Assembly: GCF_022919215.1 (NCBI RefSeq)
Contig: NZ_CP095046.1
Coordinates: 186,001-250,000, forward strand
Length of the DNA stretch: 64,000 bases
Direction of reading: 5' to 3'
Source of the DNA: Hymenobacter cellulosilyticus
GTDB taxonomy: Bacteria > Bacteroidota > Bacteroidia > Cytophagales > Hymenobacteraceae
Below, one piece after another: positions 47,485-56,185 of this stretch. The notes under the pieces were generated by a model, which had not been told where the DNA came from, made no database searches, and saw nothing but the letters and a program-made list of their open reading frames with translations. Position numbers and translations under genes: made by a program. Every line of letters begins with the position of its first letter. The first letter of the stretch is position 1.

Positions 47485-48495
47485 ATGAAAATCATCGTTC
47501 CGATGGCTGGCATGGGAAAGCGCATGCGCCCCCACACTCTTACCGTTCCCAAGCCCCTGATTCCGATTGCCGGTAAGCCCATCGTGCAACGACTGGTCGA
47601 AGATATTGCCAAGGTCTGCGGTGAGCAGGTAGATGAAGTGGCCTTCATCATCGGCCGCTTCGGCGAAACGGTAGAGAAAAGCCTGATTAAAATTGCGGAG
47701 TCGGTGGGCGCTAAGGGCACCATCGTGTACCAGGACGAGCCTCTGGGTACGGCCCACGCCATTCTTTGCGCCAAAGAATCGTTGAGCGGCCCGCTGGTAG
47801 TAGCTTTTGCCGACACGCTCTTCAAGGCCGATTTCACCCTCGACAGCTCGGCCGCCGGCACCATCTGGGTGCAGCGCGTAGACGACCCCAAACCCTTCGG
47901 CGTGGTGAAGCTCGACGAGCAGGGCCAGATTACCGACTTCGTGGAAAAACCCCAGGAGTTTGTGTCCGACCTGGCCATCATCGGCATCTACTACTTCCAG
48001 GACGGCGAATACCTGCGCGACGAGCTGCAGTTCCTGCTCGACAACGACATCAAGGACAAAGGCGAGTACCAGCTCACCAATGCCCTGGAAAATATGAAGA
48101 ACAAGGGCACGACGTTCGTGCCCGGCCGCGTTACGGAATGGCTCGACTGCGGCAACAAGGACGCGACGGTCTACACCAACCAGCGCTACCTGGAATACCT
48201 GCAGGAACGCAGCGAAAACCTGGTGGCCGAATCGGCTAAGCTGGTTAACTCCGTAGTTATTCCCCCGGTCTACATCGGCGAAAACGTGGTGGTTACTGAT
48301 TCTGTGGTAGGACCGCACGTGTCGTTGGGCGACAACAGCAACGTGCGCAGCTCGGTGGTATCGAACTCCATCGTGCAGCAGTCGGCCACGGTACTGCATG
48401 CCAACGTGACCAACTCCATGATTGGCAACTTTGCCTCCGTGACCGGTACACCCGATGATCTGAGCCTGGGCGACTACAACACGCTGCGCGTGTGA
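47485..48495 (+). CDS. Sugar-phosphate nucleotidyltransferase
   Basis: 336 residues. The N-terminal NTP-transferase domain carries VPMAGMGKRMRPHTLTVPKPLIPIAGKP, the nucleotide-binding signature, and later DEPLGTAHAILCA and FADTLFKADF, with the metal-binding aspartate. The C-terminal part has hexapeptide-type left-handed helix repeats (VYIGENVVVTDSVVGPHVSLGDNSNVRSS). It resembles glucose-1-phosphate thymidylyl/uridylyl-transferases, so it probably makes a nucleotide sugar for surface glycan. The nucleotide and sugar cannot be fixed from sequence. Confidence 0.9.
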   Translation: MKIIVPMAGMGKRMRPHTLTVPKPLIPIAGKPIVQRLVEDIAKVCGEQVDEVAFIIGRFGETVEKSLIKIAESVGAKGTIVYQDEPLGTAHAILCAKESLSGPLVVAFADTLFKADFTLDSSAAGTIWVQRVDDPKPFGVVKLDEQGQITDFVEKPQEFVSDLAIIGIYYFQDGEYLRDELQFLLDNDIKDKGEYQLTNALENMKNKGTTFVPGRVTEWLDCGNKDATVYTNQRYLEYLQERSENLVAESAKLVNSVVIPPVYIGENVVVTDSVVGPHVSLGDNSNVRSSVVSNSIVQQSATVLHANVTNSMIGNFASVTGTPDDLSLGDYNTLRV

Positions 48496-48518
48496 TATTT
48501 TTGTCGCTCTTGATGTTA

Positions 48519-48603
48519 GCAGTAGCGCGGGCTTCTGTCCGCAGATTTGTTTATTTGGCGTAACTCTTTTTTCTGAACGGCGAACAGCCGTCCGTGCTAC
48601 TGC
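48519..48603. repeat. Inverted repeat immediately upstream of the TPR gene
   Basis: The arms 48519-48530 (GCAGTAGCGCGG) and 48592-48603 (CCGTGCTACTGC) pair over 12 bases with one wobble. Shorter internal pairings (GCGG/CCGC near 48527-48542) lie within. The right arm ends four bases before the ATG at 48608. It looks like an interspersed palindromic element. Confidence 0.55.
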
Positions 48604-48607
48604 GCTC

Positions 48608-50432
48608 ATGAGTCGATTTGCTCCTTTCACCTTTCTCCTGCTGGGCCTGCTGCTGGCCGGGCCGGGGTATGCCCAGCAGCCGGCGGGCAAGGAAGCGCCG
48701 GCCAAAGATGCCCCGCCTGCCGAAACCAAACCCGCAAGCTGAGCCGTAAGGAGCGCAAGGAGCTGGCCCACCGCGCCGAGCTGGACGTTGCCCGGCAGCA
48801 GGTGCGGGAACTCTCGGAGAAAGACCGGGAAATGAGCGAGTCGTTCTTCGTGGAAGGCGTCAAGTTTGTGCTGCTGGAGGATTACAACAAGGCGCTAGAG
48901 CGGCTGCTGAAAGCCTACGCTCTGAATCCGACCAATGCGGCCATCAACTACAAGATTGCCGAAACCAACCTGCTCAGCGGCAACCTCAAGGATGCTACCA
49001 ACTTCGCGCTGGTAGCCGTGAAGCTCGACCCTAAAAACGCCTACTATTACCTGCTCCTGGCCCAGATTTACTCGTCCCAGAAGCAGTACGACCAGGCGGC
49101 CAAGGTGTATACCAACCTGATTAAGGACGTGCCCGATTCGGGCTACTACCTCTTCAACCTGGCTGATCTGTACCTGGCTCAGGGCAAGCTGAACGAGGCT
49201 CTAACCACGTTTGAGCAGGCCGAAAAGCAGTTTGGTCCGCTGGACGAGGTGTCGTTCAAGAAGCAGCAGATTTACCTCAAGCAGAACAACCTCGACAAGG
49301 CCCTGCAGGAAGGCGAAGCCCTGATTGCCTCCAACCCGAGGAAGTGCGCTACGTGCTGGCCCAGGCCGAAATGTACGCGGCCAACAACCGTTTTCCCGAC
49401 GCTATCCGGGTGGCGGAAAAGGCGCTGAAACAGGACCCCGACAACCCCCAGGCCCGCATGATTCTGGCCGACATCTATCGGCAGCAGCAAAATAAGCCCG
49501 AGTCGGACAAGCAGATCAAGCTGGCCTTCGAAAGTCCGGGCCTTGATATTGACGAGAAAGTCCGCATTCTGGTGGACTACATCAAGCAGCTGCCCAACCC
49601 GGCCCTGGAAACCATTGCCCTGGAGCTGGCCGATATTACCACCCGCGTCCACCCCCGGGAAGCCAAGGCCTTTTCCGTAGCCGGCGACATTCAAACCATT
49701 ACGGAGCGCAAAGAGCTGGCCCGGGCCAACTACCTGAAAGCCGTCAAGCTCGACAACTCAAAGTTTCAGATCTGGCAGCAAGTGGTGCTTATCGACGCCG
49801 AGCTAAACCAGATTGACTCCCTGCTGCGCCACACCGACCAGGCCCTAGAGTTGTTTCCCAACCAGGCTCCGCTCTGGTACTACAACGGCGTGGCCCAGCT
49901 CCTGAAAAAGCAGCCGACCAAGGGCATCAAATCCTTGGAATACGGCCGCAAGCTGGCTACCGACAATCCCGAGCTGCTGGCTCAGATAGACACCCAGCTC
50001 GGCGACGCTTACCATGAAGTAAAGGAGTACGCTAAGTCGGATGCGGCCTATGAGGCGGCGCTGACCTTTGATGCCAACAATGCCCAGGCCCTGAACAACT
50101 ACAGCTATTTCCTCTCCATCCGGGGCGAGAAGCTGGAAAAGGCCAAGGAAATGTCGGGGAAGCTGGTCAAGCAGTTTCCCACCAACGACACCTACCTCGA
50201 CACCTACGCCTGGGTGCTTTATAAGCTCAAGGACTACACCGGGGCCCGACAAAGCCTGGAAAAGGCGCTAAAAACGAGTACCGACGCAACTATCATCGAG
50301 CACTACGGCGACGTACTGTTTCAGCTCGGGGAAAAAGAACTGGCCATGGCCGAATGGCAAAAAGCCAAAAAAGCGGGCGGAGCTTCAGCTCTGATTGACC
50401 GCAAGATCAAAGACAAACGACTCTATGAATAA
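48608..50432 (+). CDS. Tetratricopeptide-repeat protein, exported, two frame breaks
   Basis: About 608 residues from the ATG at 48608, with a signal peptide ending GYAQQ. Repairing one base near 48733 joins it to LSRKERKELAHRAELDVARQQVREL. A second repair near 49337 joins EALIASNP to EVRYVLAQAEMYAANNRF. The rest is a superhelix of at least ten TPR units (NKALERLLKAYALNPTNAAINYKIAE, NAQALNNYSYFLSIRGEKLEKA and others). TPR proteins of this sort are scaffolds in the cell envelope. The stop overlaps the DUF4292 gene by eight bases, forming a tight three-gene run with the M23 gene. Confidence 0.88.
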
Positions 50433-51194
50433 GTGCTTTCCGCTGGTATTGCTTTGGGTGGGCCTGCTGCTCAGTGGCTGTAGCTCCAAGATTTTCCCGA
50501 CGAAGTCGGCCACGACCACTGCGCCAGCCAAAGGCTCTGAACTGGTAAAAGCCAAGAACCTGGACTTTCGTTACCTGAAAGCCAAAGGCAAAATCAAGGT
50601 CGACATGCCGCAGCTGCAGCAAACGGCCAACCTCAACCTGCGCGTGCGCAAGGACAGCGCCATCTGGCTGTCGGTGTCGCTGGGCATCGAAGGCGTACGG
50701 GCCTACATTACCCGCGACTCGGTGCAGGTGATTAATTACTTGCAGAAAGAGTACTACGCCGGCGACTATGCCTACCTAAGCCGCCTGCTGAACGTGCCCG
50801 TGACCTTTGACCGGGTACAGGCCCTGCTGCTGGGTAACTACTTGCCCGCCGAGGCCAGCACCACGCCCAAGGTGGCCGATGAAGGCGCCATGCAGCGGGT
50901 CGAGTTTCAGGAAGGCAACGTGCTTATCACCCAACTCATCGAGCTGACGCGCAACCGGGTGCAGCAGATCAAGCTGGCCGAGCAGCAAACCCAGAACCAG
51001 TTTACCGTCGACTTTTCCGACTTCCGCCCCTGGCTCCCAGCGGACTACCGTTTGCGTACGGGGTACTGGTGCAGGGCCAAGTCACCAAAGGCAAGCCGGC
51101 CACCGCCACGATTAGCTACCGGAACATTGACGTAGACCAGGAGCGGCTTTCTTTCCCCTTCTCGGTGCCTAAGGGCTATGTTCGCAAAAAGTAA
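50425..51194 (+). CDS. DUF4292 lipoprotein, one frame break near the C-terminus
   Basis: About 257 residues. The lipobox is LLSGCSS at about residue 19. The body (FRYLKAKGKIKVDMPQLQQTANLNLRVRKDSAIWLSVSLGIEGVRAYITRD) is the DUF4292 pattern, which has a LolA/LolB-like fold. A break at about 51048 is repaired by one base, giving the ending DVDQERLSFPFSVPKGYVRKK and overlapping the M23 gene by 17 bases. DUF4292 proteins in Bacteroidota sit between TPR and M23/EnvC-like genes. An envelope role, possibly lipoprotein or lipid handling, is inferred from fold and position. Confidence 0.88.
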
Positions 51195-52563
51195 GCGTAC
51201 CGCTTTTTTCCTGGTGCTATTTAGTCTGTTGGTCGTGCAGAATGCACCGGTATGGGCCCAGCGCACTACCCGCAGCAGCACTACCAAACCCAAAACCAAG
51301 GCCCAGCTGCTGCGGGAGCGGCGCGCCACGCTCAAGCGGATTCAGGAAACCAGCCGAATTCTGGAGCAAACCCAGAAACAAAAGGAAGCTTCCGTCGGTC
51401 AGCTCAATGCCCTGAAGGAAAAGCTGACGGTGCAGCAGGGCGTTATCAAGAACATTTCCTCCGACCTGAAGTACATCGAGTCGGATGTGCGGCAGACCGA
51501 AACCCAGGTGCAGAAAACCCAGCAGAGCCTAGAGCAGCTGCGGGCCGAGTACGCGCGGATGATTTACGCCTCGTCGAAAACGGCCAACAGCTACAACCGC
51601 ATCATGTTCCTGTTTGCGGCCGAGTCGTTCAACCAGTTTATGCTGCGCCTGCGCTATATCCGCCAGTACTCGGAAGTGCGCCAGGCCCAGGCCGCCCAGA
51701 TTACCAGCACCAAGCAGCGCCTAAACCAGCAGCTCACCGGCTTAACCGCTAAAAAGCAGGAGAAAAGCAGCCTGCTCACCACCCAGCTCACCGAAAACCG
51801 CAACCTAGTCACGCTCAAAACCCAGCAGGACCAGGTGGTGACCAAACTCAGTCAGCAGGAGGAAAGTCTGCGCCAGGAGCTGGCCGAGCGTCAGCAGGCC
51901 GTGGGCCGCCTCGACAACCTGATTGCCGAGCGGGTTCGGGAAGAAATTGCCCGTGCGGCCCGGGCCGCCGCCCGTGCCGCGGCGGCCAGAGCCCGGGCTA
52001 ATGCCGCCCGCGCCAATGCCGGTTCAGGAACGGCCGCCCGACCCAGCTCCTCTCCTTCCCGGGCGGCCACCGCCGAAGCCGCCGCGGCCGAAGAAGAAGC
52101 CGTGGAACGCGTGGATAAGGTGACCCTGACGCCCGAAACGGCGGAGCTTTCCTCTTCGTTTGCCGACAACCGAGGCCGCCTGCTGTGGCCCGTTTCCAAG
52201 GGGTTTATTTCCCAGCGCTTCGGCCGCCACGCTCACCCGGTGCTCAAGAATGTTATTGTCGAAAACCGGGGCGTTGATATTCAGACCAGCGCCGGGGAGC
52301 CGGTGCGGGCTATTTTCGAGGGCAAGGTACTTACCGTGGCCAGCATTGCGGGCATGAACAACATCGTCATGATTCAGCACGGCGAGTATTTTACGGTGTA
52401 CGCCAAGCTGCGCAGCGTCAGCGTCACGGAAGGCCAGCACGTGGATATGCGCCAGCAGATTGGCACCGTATACACCAGCCCCGATGGCACTTCGGAGGTT
52501 CAGTTTCAGGTGTGGCGCAACAGCTCCAACCTAAACCCGGAGAACTGGCTCGGCCGCAAGTAA
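51178..52563 (+). CDS. EnvC-like coiled-coil protein with degenerate M23 domain
   Basis: 461 residues. A signal peptide ending PVWAQ is followed by a long coiled coil (about residues 35-260, many K/E/Q with heptad spacing), an alanine/arginine-rich stretch (about 255-300) and a C-terminal LytM/M23 domain (about 330-461). In that domain the usual zinc-binding HxGxD is replaced by NRGVDI, and the HxH motif is QFQVW. The site thus looks catalytically dead, as in EnvC and NlpD, which activate cell-wall amidases instead of cutting peptidoglycan themselves. The HPVLKN and IQHGEYFTVYAKL segments of the fold remain. It overlaps DUF4292 and probably works in cell separation. Confidence 0.9.
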   Translation: MFAKSKRTAFFLVLFSLLVVQNAPVWAQRTTRSSTTKPKTKAQLLRERRATLKRIQETSRILEQTQKQKEASVGQLNALKEKLTVQQGVIKNISSDLKYIESDVRQTETQVQKTQQSLEQLRAEYARMIYASSKTANSYNRIMFLFAAESFNQFMLRLRYIRQYSEVRQAQAAQITSTKQRLNQQLTGLTAKKQEKSSLLTTQLTENRNLVTLKTQQDQVVTKLSQQEESLRQELAERQQAVGRLDNLIAERVREEIARAARAAARAAAARARANAARANAGSGTAARPSSSPSRAATAEAAAAEEEAVERVDKVTLTPETAELSSSFADNRGRLLWPVSKGFISQRFGRHAHPVLKNVIVENRGVDIQTSAGEPVRAIFEGKVLTVASIAGMNNIVMIQHGEYFTVYAKLRSVSVTEGQHVDMRQQIGTVYTSPDGTSEVQFQVWRNSSNLNPENWLGRK

Positions 52564-52588
52564 GCTCAACCGTAAGGACATAAAAAAA

Positions 52589-52612
52589 CACCGTACAGAG
52601 TACGGTGCCTTT
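52589..52612 (+). terminator. Terminator after the M23 gene
   Basis: An 8-base stem CACCGTAC/GTACGGTG (52589-52596 with 52600-52607) with a three-base loop, followed by CCTTT and preceded by A7. Confidence 0.6.
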
Positions 52613-52803
52613 CTGAGCTATGAAAACAAACTTAGCTACCAGAAACCTCCTCGCAGCGGCTAAGACGTTGCCGTCTCCACTCGCCATGAAGCATTCCTTG
52701 ATAACAGGACGAAAGATAGTTGTGTCACTATCAAATCCCATCATCTTTCGCTGAAAGTGTAATATTTCTCGGCCAAGGATATCTTTTCCTGTCCGGCCAA
52801 GCC

Positions 52804-53765
52804 CTACACTAAGTTCAAACGATTAAGCAAGCCTGCTTTATAAGAACTCCCGATTGGGACGGGTAATAAGTTGCTGACGCCTTCGGCCCCGCGGCCGGTA
52901 TCCACGACCACCGCATCGGCCTCAATGGCCACAATCCGGTCGAGGCGCACGATGTACTTGCGGTGCACCCGGGCAAACTCGCGGGCGGCAGCTTGGTTTC
53001 CAGCTCCTTCATGGTGCTGTACACGGTGTGCCGGTCGCGCCCGGCGTAGATGTTGACATAGTCGCCCAGGGCCTCCACATACCGAATGTCGGCGGCACTG
53101 ACGCGTACCAGCTTATGGTCCTGCTTAATAAATAGCTCGTTGCGGCTCACCATATACAGGGAATCAGCCGCATCGTTAGCCATGCGCAGCAGGCCGTCAA
53201 GCTTGCGCTGCTCCTGCTCGAGCTGCAGACGGGCGCGGCGCAACTCCAGGTGGGCCACCACTTCCCGGGCCAGAATGCGCAGGGCCTCCCGCTGCTGCTC
53301 GGTCAGGCGGCGCGGCACCCGGTCGATGGCGCACAGGGTGCCCAGGGGCTGCCCATCAGGCGTCATCAGCGGCGCGCCGGCGTAGAACCGAATACCTGGG
53401 TCGTTAACGACCAACGGGTTGCTGCTAAAGAGCGGGTCTTTCCCAGCATCTTCCACCTCGTAGATGTCAGTACCAAACATGGCGTGCTGGCAAAACGATA
53501 TTTCACGCTCCGTACTTTCCACGCCTTCTAAGCCCACGTTGGCTTTAAACCACTGCCGGTCGGCATCAATCAGGGAAACCAGTGAAATAGGCGTGCCGCA
53601 GATGCAGGCTGCCAGCTTCGCCAGATCATCAAACACTTCCTCGGGAGGCGTGTCTAGGATCTGGTAGTTACGCAGTGCTTCTAAGCGGTCAGTTTCCCGG
53701 GCATCACGCAGGGACTGAGGGGTAATGGAGTTAGGCAAAAAAGGCAGGCTCGTCTTCGCTGGCAT
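52804..53765 (-). CDS. GAF-LytTR regulator, one frame break
   Basis: About 320 residues. The N-terminal GAF domain (about 25-180) has LRNYQILDTPPEEVFDDLAKLAACICGTPISLVSLID and FYAGAPLMTPDGQPLGTLC, like the GAF sensors seen before GGDEF or kinase domains. A short helical linker follows, then a LytTR DNA-binding domain: FIKQDHKLVRVSAADIRYVEALGDYVNIY. Beyond a repaired base near 52984 come FARVHRKYIVRLDRIVAIEAD and the end at 52804. LytTR proteins bind direct repeats upstream of target genes. The GAF domain probably senses a small ligand or redox state. It lacks a receiver domain, so it is not a response regulator. Confidence 0.88.
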
Positions 53766-54100
53766 TGGTCAATCATCGGAAAAGGCAGGGGGCAGCCGCT
53801 ACCATAACAATTTAAAGATAAAAATGCTTTATCATAAAGATCCATCCGCGTTGCCAACGTTCAGATTTTATAGATGAAGCCCGGCACAAACCTACCCATA
53901 GCCGCGCTGCGGCTGGCCAAAATCCCTGTATATACGGAGAAGTCCCTTGCAAAGGATTGAACTAGGGGCTGAATATTTTTTTCCGAATTGCGGCGGCTAA
54001 ACGCATTTGAAAATTATCGGGTACTTTTACCAATCCTAACCGGCGCTTATTCGCGTACAATAAGCTTTGCCACCCCAAATCGGCCTTAGGCCAACTGTAT
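53766..54100. other. Divergent intergenic region between the LytTR gene and tatA
   Basis: It holds the LytTR promoter, but only weak -7-like words near tatA (ATAAGCTTTGC close to 54060, with three bases between TA and TTTG). No gene is seen. Confidence 0.45.
53813..53839 (-). promoter_or_regulatory. -7-like box and palindrome upstream of the LytTR gene
   Basis: The minus strand reads TATCTTTA at 53820-53813. A perfect 13-base palindrome CTTTATCATAAAG lies at 53827-53839, a suitable place for autoregulation. Confidence 0.4.
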
Positions 54101-54322
54101 ATGACACTTGCCTCGCTTTTTCTGATCGGCAACTTCGGCACGACCGAAATCCTGCTGATTCTTTTTGTTATTATCTTGTTGTTCGGTGCCAAGCGCATTC
54201 CGGAGCTGGCTAAAGGTCTGGGCAAAGGCATCCGGGAGTTTAAAGACGCCTCCAAAGACGAGCAGCCCGAGTTTCGGGACCGGCCGGTGAATCCTAATGA
54301 CCCGAATCAAACCCGTCTGTAA
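54101..54322 (+). CDS. tatA: Twin-arginine translocase subunit TatA/TatE
   Basis: 73 residues: one membrane helix ([21 protein letters not shown]), the conserved [16 protein letters not shown] hinge and amphipathic helix, then an acidic tail. TatA forms the pore-like assemblies that move folded proteins across the inner membrane. tatC is not in this window. A second, closely related tatA follows after 12 bases, so the pair is cotranscribed. Confidence 0.93.
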   Translation: MTLASLFLIGNFGTTEILLILFVIILLFGAKRIPELAKGLGKGIREFKDASKDEQPEFRDRPVNPNDPNQTRL

Positions 54323-54334
54323 CCGCTCAGAATT

Positions 54335-54735
54335 ATGCAGACTCCCACGTTTCTCTTCCTAGGCGACCTTGGCGGCGGCGAAATCATGCTGATCATGGTT
54401 GTTATCCTGATCTTCTTCGGGCCAACAAGATTCCAGAACTGGCCCGGGGATTGGGTAAAGGCATCCGCGAGTTCAAAGACGCGTCGCGCGAAATCCGCAG
54501 CGAGTTTGAAAACGCCGACCAGCCCCGCCACAATCCCAACGCCGGCTACCAGACCCCGCCCGCGTACTCGGCGCCAGTACAACCTACCACGCCGGAGCAC
54601 CCCAATGCTGCCGACAACGTGAATGTGGCTTACACCGCTCCCGTAGCTCCTATAGCTCCGCCCATGGACGGCGGCATTACGCCCCCGGTGCCCCATACGG
54701 AAGAGCGGCCCCGCCTTGATCAAACGACCAACTGA
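54335..54735 (+). CDS. Second TatA-family protein with long proline-rich tail, one frame break
   Basis: About 133 residues. The N-terminal helix (GGGEIMLIMVVILIFFG) and, after repair of one base near 54420, [21 protein letters not shown] copy the TatA hinge. The C-terminal 80 residues are a proline/alanine-rich tail absent from the first copy. Such extended TatA proteins may act as a TatA or TatB variant. The unrepaired sequence appears split into two short frames. The 3' end lies 10 bases before the chosen gatA start. Confidence 0.85.
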
Positions 54736-54745
54736 TAGCAACCAC

Positions 54746-56185
54746 TTGAGACGCTTTACCTCTCTTACGGAAGTTCGCAACGAGCTGACGGCAGGCACTA
54801 CCACCTGCCGTCAGCTCGTGGAGTATTATCTGGATAACATCCAGAAGAAAAGCCATTTGAATGCTTTTCTGGAAGTGTGGCCCGAAGAAGCCCTTGTCCA
54901 GGCCGAGGCCGTGGATGCTAAGCTGGCCGCCGGCACCGCCGGCAAGCTGGCTGGTATGGTCATCGGCCTGAAAGATGTGCTGGCCTACAAGGACCACGCC
55001 CTGCAAAGCAGCAGCCACATCCTGGACGGCTTCAAGTCGCTCTTTACCGGTACGGCCGTGCAGCGCTTGCTCGACGAGGACGCCATACTCATCGGCCGCC
55101 AGAACTGCGACGAGTTTGCCATGGGCGCTTCGAATGAAACGTCTTACTTCGGCCCGGCCCGCAACGAAATTGACCCCGAGCGAGTCCCCGGCGGCTCATC
55201 GGGCGGCTCGGCCGTGGCCGTACAGGCCGATATGTGCCTGGCCTCGATTGGCTCCGATACCGGCGGCTCAGTGCGCCAGCCGGCAGCTTTCTGCGGCATT
55301 ATCGGCTTCAAGCCCACCTACTCGCGCATCTCCCGCTACGGTTTGGTAGCGTATGCCTCGTCGTTTGACCAGATTGGCACGCTGACTCGCTCGGTGGAAG
55401 ACGCGGCCCTGCTGCTGGAAGTAATGGCGGGCCCCGACGACTTCGACAGCACCGTGAGCCAGCAGCCCGTGCCGGCTTATAGTGAGCTGCTGACGCCTGC
55501 TCCTCACTACCGCATCGGCTACATCCGCGACACGATGGAACGGCCCGGCCTGAATTCCGAAATAAAGGCGGCGGTGGAAGAAACCCTGGACACGCTCCGC
55601 GGCCAGGGCCACGTAGTAGATGCCGTGGAGTTTCCCTACCTCGACTTCATCGTGCCTTCCTACTACATTCTGACCACGGCCGAAGCCAGCTCCAACCTGA
55701 GCCGCTTCGACGGAGTGAAGTATGGCTACCGGGCTCCCGACGCTACCGACCTGGAGTCGCTCTACAAGAAAACCCGCGCCCAGGGTTTTGGCCCCGAGGT
55801 GCAGCGCCGGATTCTGCTGGGCACCTTCGTACTCTCGGCCGATTATTACGACGCGTATTATACTAAAGCCCAGCGGGTGCGTCGTTTGATTAAGGACAAG
55901 ACCGACGAGCTGTTGCGCCAGTACGACTTCCTGGTGCTGCCGACCACGCCCACTACGGCGTTTAAGATTGGCGAAAACCAGAAAGACGCCTTGGCTATGT
56001 ATCTGGCCGACATTTTCACCGTACAGGCTTCCCTGGCGGGCGTGCCGGCCATTTCGGTACCAGCCGGCGTCGACTCGGCCGGGCTACCGATTGGCGTGCA
56101 GGTGCTCAGCGGCGCGTTCCGCGAGGAGCACTTGCTGGCGTTTGCCAACTCCCTCACGGAATCCCTCACTCCAGCTATTCCCTGA
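54746..56185 (+). CDS. gatA: Asp-tRNA(Asn)/Glu-tRNA(Gln) amidotransferase subunit A
   Basis: About 479 residues. It provides ammonia from glutamine so that GatB can convert Glu-tRNA(Gln) or Asp-tRNA(Asn). The amidase triad is present: lysine in GLKDVLAYK, the cis-serine in PGGSSGGSAVAV and the nucleophile serine in SDTGGSVRQPAAFCG. A TTG at 54746 gives the family-like N-terminus (M)RRFTSLTEVRNEL and is preferred; the frame also reaches back to a TTG at 54716. The stop TGA shares a base with the ATG of the next gene, so they are cotranscribed. gatB and gatC are not in this window. Confidence 0.93.
   Translation: MRRFTSLTEVRNELTAGTTTCRQLVEYYLDNIQKKSHLNAFLEVWPEEALVQAEAVDAKLAAGTAGKLAGMVIGLKDVLAYKDHALQSSSHILDGFKSLFTGTAVQRLLDEDAILIGRQNCDEFAMGASNETSYFGPARNEIDPERVPGGSSGGSAVAVQADMCLASIGSDTGGSVRQPAAFCGIIGFKPTYSRISRYGLVAYASSFDQIGTLTRSVEDAALLLEVMAGPDDFDSTVSQQPVPAYSELLTPAPHYRIGYIRDTMERPGLNSEIKAAVEETLDTLRGQGHVVDAVEFPYLDFIVPSYYILTTAEASSNLSRFDGVKYGYRAPDATDLESLYKKTRAQGFGPEVQRRILLGTFVLSADYYDAYYTKAQRVRRLIKDKTDELLRQYDFLVLPTTPTTAFKIGENQKDALAMYLADIFTVQASLAGVPAISVPAGVDSAGLPIGVQVLSGAFREEHLLAFANSLTESLTPAIP

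Noticed and set aside
46963..48771. Minus-strand ORF of 602 codons opposite dut and the nucleotidyltransferase
   Set aside because: Shadow ORF. It covers two recognised genes and the intergenic region and has no recognisable domain.
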